64,000 nucleotides of DNA, taken from positions 28,056,080 through 28,120,079 of the forward strand of contig NC_091929.1 in the NCBI RefSeq assembly GCF_041260155.1, in the 5' to 3' direction. The stretch is from Ptychodera flava. Its lineage: Eukaryota; Hemichordata; Enteropneusta; Ptychoderidae. The translations under genes were made by a program, and so were the position numbers. A model generated the notes under the pieces. The model was not told the DNA's origin. It worked only from the letters and a program-made list of their open reading frames with translations, and searched no databases. Within the stretch, counting starts at the first letter, position 1. Each line of letters begins with the position of its first letter. Below are positions 58,444 through 64,000 of the stretch, piece by piece.

Positions 58444-61079
58444 CAAGAAAAACAATTAGCGTTCGCGCCATTCAACAAGCTCACTTGAACACGGCCCGTG
58501 GAGACTGGGAAAAGCTTGCGTTCTTTGTGATAGATTTTTTTCACATTGCCTGGCCAAACTTAACAAGTAGGAGTTGCTTCAAGATTTTGAATGTAGTCGT
58601 AGCTCAGTGAAATTATATTCGATCGTTGAAATTTTACATTTATGAATATTCCAGTGGTAGATACCAAGACACATCGATCCCTGACACATCAAAAACGATG
58701 TCAATATTTTAGTCATTGCAATTTGCATCCCAAAACTGTTCGCAAAGCGTTTTGAGACCATTCATGTTCGGGGAAACGACAGAAATATCAAAGCAGCCCG
58801 ATACACACACATGTCGAAGCTTTGTAAAAATCTTTAAGCTTAGTAGTCAAGTGCAATAGGCTATTGCAATCTCTGCTCAATACTCTAATATTGCGATCAA
58901 CTTTGAGGATATCCGGGAGTTGATGAGTCCACCATTTTCAAATCGACGCACATGGAAAAATTGAAGCTAAAAAGTAATTCGACTGTGGCGCATCGTGTAC
59001 TATATTGAAGCGCCCTCTTTAGACACAGGCAATCTATGAGTGTTCGTTTCCAGGGCGATGCTCAGCAACCTTGAAGTCGTTACCTTTTTGTTTCATCAAC
59101 AACATGTGAATGGCTTTCCCAATCGAAACACAAAACGCGTTATTGCTGAGCTCTCAAACTGATTCCCATATCTTATTACACGATGCGACTTTATCCCCGG
59201 GCAGACGGTGTGATACGCTCTCGCTAAGGCACGGCCGCCTGAGTTATTCTTTATTCCTTCCACGCCCTCATCGCCTCGGGATCAAAACACGATGAAATAA
59301 CACGGATGAGTCACGGAATCGACACAGCTTGCTGAAGACAGCGGAATCGCTTCGATTCTTATCTCACGTTCAATCCCGATATTTAAACTTCGCTTAGCAT
59401 TCTTTGTTTAACTGATGGTGTTGAGTTTACAGGGTCGTTCCCTATTAAGTGCGTAATGCCGTATTTCGATTACGGGGATTGCTGGCAATTGATTTGAATT
59501 TCCTGTCATCATTACTAATTTGTTATCCTTCTGTGCAAACTACGTCTGTCTGTTTGTCTGGCTCATGGTCTAAATCCGTGGCCTTTCACTGTCTGTATCT
59601 TTCCTCCATAGAACATTAGAAGGTCTTTCCTGTGTTTTCTCTCCTTTCTTCTGTAAAGTTCTCTGACTGTCTGACTGCCCATGTCCTGTATTTCTATTTG
59701 TCACTGCTTCTCTGTCTGTCTTACTATGTGTGTATTTCTTTCTTTCACCTTTCTCGGTCTGTCTTTCTGTGTTTTTGTGTCCGTCAATGCAACTCCCCCT
59801 GCCCTGGCCGCCCTCTCAGTTGTTTTTGGGTAATACGAGATCAAGAATATACACCAGGCTTGTATTAAAGCAAAACGAATCGCTGTTTTGTTGCTATGAC
59901 AATTCTACTATGTCAAGAGCCGGCTATATTAGCTCCATGTCCCTCCTGTGAAGGTAAAATTGTACAGAATGTAATATTTCGATCACAAAGGGGTTGTTCA
60001 CCATCGATGACTTTGAAATCGCACTCTAAATGCAGGAAGCCTACCGCCAAAGCAGAAGTCGTGACTTGCAGAACTTCTCTGCAGAGTCCGGGCGGTTGCA
60101 CACTTCTCGTCAACAAATGCGACTCTAAATTTAACAAGACAAACAGAATGCTTGCGTTTTGACGATACATCTATTAAAGTATTCCCGTGGTACGATAAGG
60201 GAAAAAGCTGGACGACGGTGTACTAAAAGGCAGTTGTGCCCTGCATACCGATTCAAAAACAGAATAATTACATTGCAGACGACAAGAATATTTTTGGCGG
60301 GAAACGCTTCCCAAATAGTACTTTAGCACAATATCAGACAAAACCATTTTCTACATAAAAACATTCAAAAATAAAGAAACTTCTCTGCATTGAAAACGTC
60401 ACGAATAAATAGCGAATATTGGCAGTGCTTTCAATTGAAACAAAATTCACACATTTTTTACATTCAAGTTTGGAAATAAAGAAACTTCAACAACATTTAA
60501 AACGTCACGGGTAAACAGCGCGTATGCAGCGCTTTCGATTGAAACAAAATTCATTTCGACGTTACGGAACAAAGTTCGGCAAAATATTGCCGAAAAGATC
60601 AGATGGGAATACTTATGAAGAAAACTAGTGCTTATAGTATGTCATGATCAATTTGAGATCGCATGTGGAACTGAAAGTAAGAAAGAAGATTGCGCGTCCG
60701 GCGAACCAGTACGTTAAAAGCCGAAAGATGACTTATTGAACCCTGCCTTTTTCGGCAGCGTGTTTCTTTCGATGCCGCTGACTACAAGTAACACCTATCG
60801 CCCGGAGATACTTCAACAGAAAGTCAAGAATCTTGTCAAAACAATCGCTACGATGCACTGCCTGACCTTGTCGGGTGACGAGGTCACGGTATCCGATTTT
60901 GCGTTTCCAAATATAAAATCGAGGCGACAGTTTCTGATCCTAACGGGTAACGTCAGAAAGTCTGAAGCTGGGGAATGGAAAAGTGCTCGCATGAACACCT
61001 CAATGACAGTATTCGAGCCAGACATTGGAAATGTAATCTATCGCCGTGGAAGAGAATGTCTGAATGTCTTCGACTTCTC
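58444..61079. other. Unassigned single-copy-looking sequence
   Basis: Less AT-rich than the array. It includes a TCTG/CTGT-rich stretch (59530-59780). A plus-strand frame at 59896-60162 is rich in Cys and Lys but shows no known pattern. Another at 60736-61275 runs into the GA microsatellite and is likely spurious. No exon can be supported by splice signals plus a family match. Confidence 0.4.

Positions 61080-61080
<1 letters not shown>

Positions 61081-61163
<83 letters not shown>
61081..61163. repeat. (GA)n microsatellite
   Basis: Long pure AG/GA tract. Arg-Glu repeat frames across it are artefacts. Confidence 0.97.
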
Positions 61164-61166
<3 letters not shown>

Positions 61167-64000
61167 TAAAGGCAAACATACCGAATGGTCGTCGAAATGC
61201 CCGGACCGACAGGTTTGGTTTTATCGCCGACGAGTCACTGGACCTAACACCCGCTTCAACACGCTTTTATTTTAAAGAGATCGATCGATTCATGAATCAG
61301 CACCCGTTAACATAATGCTAATTTTTTTGTTTTGTTTGTTTTCTTCGTTCTCGCCTAAGGAGACGACCATTCGAAGTCTGGGGGCGGGCCTAGAATATTT
61401 GGTGGAAACGATCTATCGAGCAGCACCCCCGAGAAATTCCAACATGAGTTGGCGATGTAGGAAAAAATAGCAACCGGAAAAAATATCCTTGGACAAACTT
61501 CAGCCGGCACTGACCGGCGGTTCATACATTAATTTAGATATATGACAGCGCGTTCTTTCGGCGTGATATTCTGAAAATCTATTTTTGCACATGTCTACAT
61601 ATCACTTTTTGGTTTCCAAGTGTAATTGAATTTTTTATGAGACAATTTAGCTGATGGTGACCTGCATTCTACAACAACACAACACCGGATACAAGGAAGC
61701 TTTGCTAGTTTTAACGGTCTTGACTTGAGTGGGCAGCCCACTTGTTTCCTTTGTCGTGTTGAACTGCTGCGAATCGCCGTGGACAAAATATAAACTTAAA
61801 AGATTTAGCATGAATCGATAAAACCGCGCAAGGCAGTCTTGCAGGGGGATAGGGGGAATTTTAAAAACATGGAAAAAACTAATCTTGTATCTCGACTCCG
61901 TGTTTTTGAGTATTGGCGAAGGCCCAGACACGCGGTAGAGATACCGGACAAAAACCTGCAACGACGCGAATCTTCCATGTCCCCTCCAGTTGTTACAAAG
62001 TATACTCCTACATCAAAAACAAACTGTTTTACGCACGCTGGACACGTGTCCCTGGTACAGGCATGGCAATGATAGAGCGGATACAAACAATCTCAAAACA
62101 TCTTCCAGTGCCTCTTTTCATCGCGAGCGCTCATTATTCCAGCTTGAATTTCAAGCCAGCAGCAACGAGCTGAAACGAGACGGTCGCATGCGCAGGAAGG
62201 CGAGCGCGACGTGAACAGTTATCGGCTCCTGTCTCCGTCTCACCTGATCTCGTGAAAGATTGCTGGGGCTGACTGCTCAAGTCCCAAGCGTACCATTTCC
62301 CATGGTCCGAGGAAATCATACTGAATAAGGCAATTTCTTTTCAATATGAAAGTAATTAGCCGTTTACACATATGAGGATTGCGCGCTCGTGTTTGTTCAC
62401 TCTACACGATTGCCTCACGTGGCCAGAACAAGAACACGTGTGTGGGCGACAAAATCCGGGGATTTTTTTTTCGATTTGGCACAAATATGAGGCAAATAAT
62501 TACAGTAGCCTATAGAGGAAAATTGTCGTCCAGTATTGATTACAGACCGCCGTTTCATCTAATCGTAAATTATTAATTTCATCATGAAATTACATTGTCG
62601 ACTGAAATGAACATTTTGTTTTGACATTTTACGCAACGCTCAAGGCCATGGCGTGTGCGCTGCGCATGCGCCGCTGTACTAAAATGAAATCATCGGAGAT
62701 TGCTTTACGAGTACACTCAGTGACGGCTAAACTTTTACTGAAGATATTTTTTATTAAGTTCGCATCCAGAAGCTCCGGGAAAGATACGGCGAACTAGCAA
62801 CATAATGTTGCAGATACTTTCGTATTTTTCTGGACATTGGGAAACACTCCCCCTTCCCCCCCCCCCCCAAAAAAAGCAGACCGGTGCTCGATTGAATTTA
62901 TGAGAACACGGAAGGAACATAGCTTCAGGCTTTTGGAGAGCCACATCAGACGACACCCCCTCTCTAAACTTCCGTTGTTCACATGCTAGATATTCTTTAA
63001 ACATGCATTGCCTGATCTCAAATGAATGTTTATTTTTAGCAGAGAGCGTGCACGTGCACAATACCGGGAATGCAGGACACTCATGGGTACACGCTGAATA
63101 ACGATATACTTTTGCATCTCGATTGCGAATGAAAGAAAAAAGCCAAGTGTGATTCTATTTCCTAACTTCCCCAAAGTTTGTTTGTAATTTTTATAATGGT
63201 CTAGGGTTTTTTATTTATAACGGTTACCCTACGTTTTCATTAATCGTTGTCTGTCCGTGAGTTTGTTTAAGGTTGTGGGGTGGATTTTCAGCAACCATAC
63301 ACTTTGAAATTCATATAAACTCTGTCCTGCCACTTGTTCGTAATATTTGATGACGAAATAAGTAGTTTTATGACATTTCAAAATATTAACCTTATTTTCT
63401 TTGACCCTATATTGTATCGACTGGTTTTCAAACCTGCAAAATGTTTTGCACTTTGATAGTCTTATTGTAGTCCAGTCAATTTTACGCAATAGGTGAATAC
63501 AGAATTGGCCATTTTATTTTATCATACTCTAGTTTATCTACTCCAAATTTTCCAAACCAACCCCGACCTCTTCAGGGTATTTTTGATTGTAAAGGATTCT
63601 GGAATTATTCGTTGAAGTTTCCTCAAGCTAAGGATGATTTAAAGTATTAACTTTCATTTTCGTTTCGCGTGCACCCTAAAACTGAAAATGATTTCAAAAT
63701 ACCCTTGGATCCTATTACGACCCCTTCACACCGTGATCTAATCCATACTTTACGAATATGAATCCAAAACGGTTGATTCTGAAAATGGTTTCAAAGACAA
63801 ACTAGAGGACGAGATGGAGCAGGCAGTAGGTCATAATATTTACGGCCCTGATACGGGTTTTGCTGACCGCGATCGTGAGGCGGAAGGGCCAGAGCGCGCG
63901 AGGGCCCGTACGCCGTACGACCTCGATCAATATTTCTCTCAAAGATGCCTTGACACATTGACGAAAATTCTGAAAGAGACTTCTTTTCGGGATTGCGCGG
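61164..64000. other. Unassigned right-edge sequence
   Basis: No gene is recognised. Notable local features are a C/A homopolymer pair near 62855-62876 and a GC-rich stretch at 63840-63930 (GGCCCTGATACGGG...CGTACGCCGTACGACC) that looks like part of a repeat continuing beyond the window. Minus-strand frames at 61647-62086 have no identifiable domain. Confidence 0.4.

Noticed and set aside
60736-61275. 179-residue plus-strand frame before and across the GA tract
   Set aside because: No domain is recognised, about a third is microsatellite, and no splice or promoter context supports it.

Overview
The window reads as nuclear DNA of a marine invertebrate: AT-rich, intron-bearing, crowded with MITEs, microsatellites and a decayed LINE. 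The best organism clue is a cluster of insulin-like genes with eight cysteines. From memory, such peptides are reported from ambulacrarians (hemichordates and echinoderms, as 'octinsulins'), and molluscan insulins also carry an extra disulfide. A hemichordate is my best guess, not a demonstrated fact.

The main content is five insulin-superfamily genes on the minus strand (ILP-1 to ILP-5 here; names are mine), each with two coding exons. Exon 1 encodes a signal peptide and a B chain with cysteine spacing C-x10-C-x2-C. A phase-1 intron follows. Exon 2 encodes the C-peptide and an A chain with the signature CC-x3-C-x8-CC. All five reading frames are open from ATG to stop, all five introns are GT-AG and phase-compatible, and an acceptor-like site sits just 5' of each ATG, as expected if there is a 5'UTR intron. 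ILP-1 to ILP-4 encode 126 residues each; ILP-2 and ILP-3 are identical proteins. ILP-5 (115 residues) is a diverged paralogue with a larger intron.

Layout. 1-3664: left flank with a LINE fragment (340-1945), an AT microsatellite and a MITE. 3665-53198: four tandem duplication units (3665-12047, 12048-28177, 28178-43532, 43533-53198), each carrying one ILP gene. Every internal unit boundary fuses the last 11 coding bases and the 3' flank of an ILP-5-like gene to the same left-edge sequence, so the original breakpoints can be read to the base. Units 2 and 3 are swollen to about 16 kb by a family of 3.3-kb long-inverted-repeat DNA elements with TACGGCGCGCC ends, in tandem (12731-20882) or nested (28909-35620). 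53188-56078: ILP-5, whose intron holds a tandem-repeat element. 56190-57120: a 25-bp minisatellite and AT/GT microsatellites. 57121-64000: mostly unassigned DNA with a TTAA-flanked MITE, a SINE-like element and a GA microsatellite.

The ILP genes presumably supply secreted, disulfide-bonded hormones or growth factors. Copy number and sequence have changed recently in the array: the B-chain core varies far more than the signal peptide, and processing sites differ between copies. No protein-coding gene other than the ILPs and the LINE remnant could be supported.
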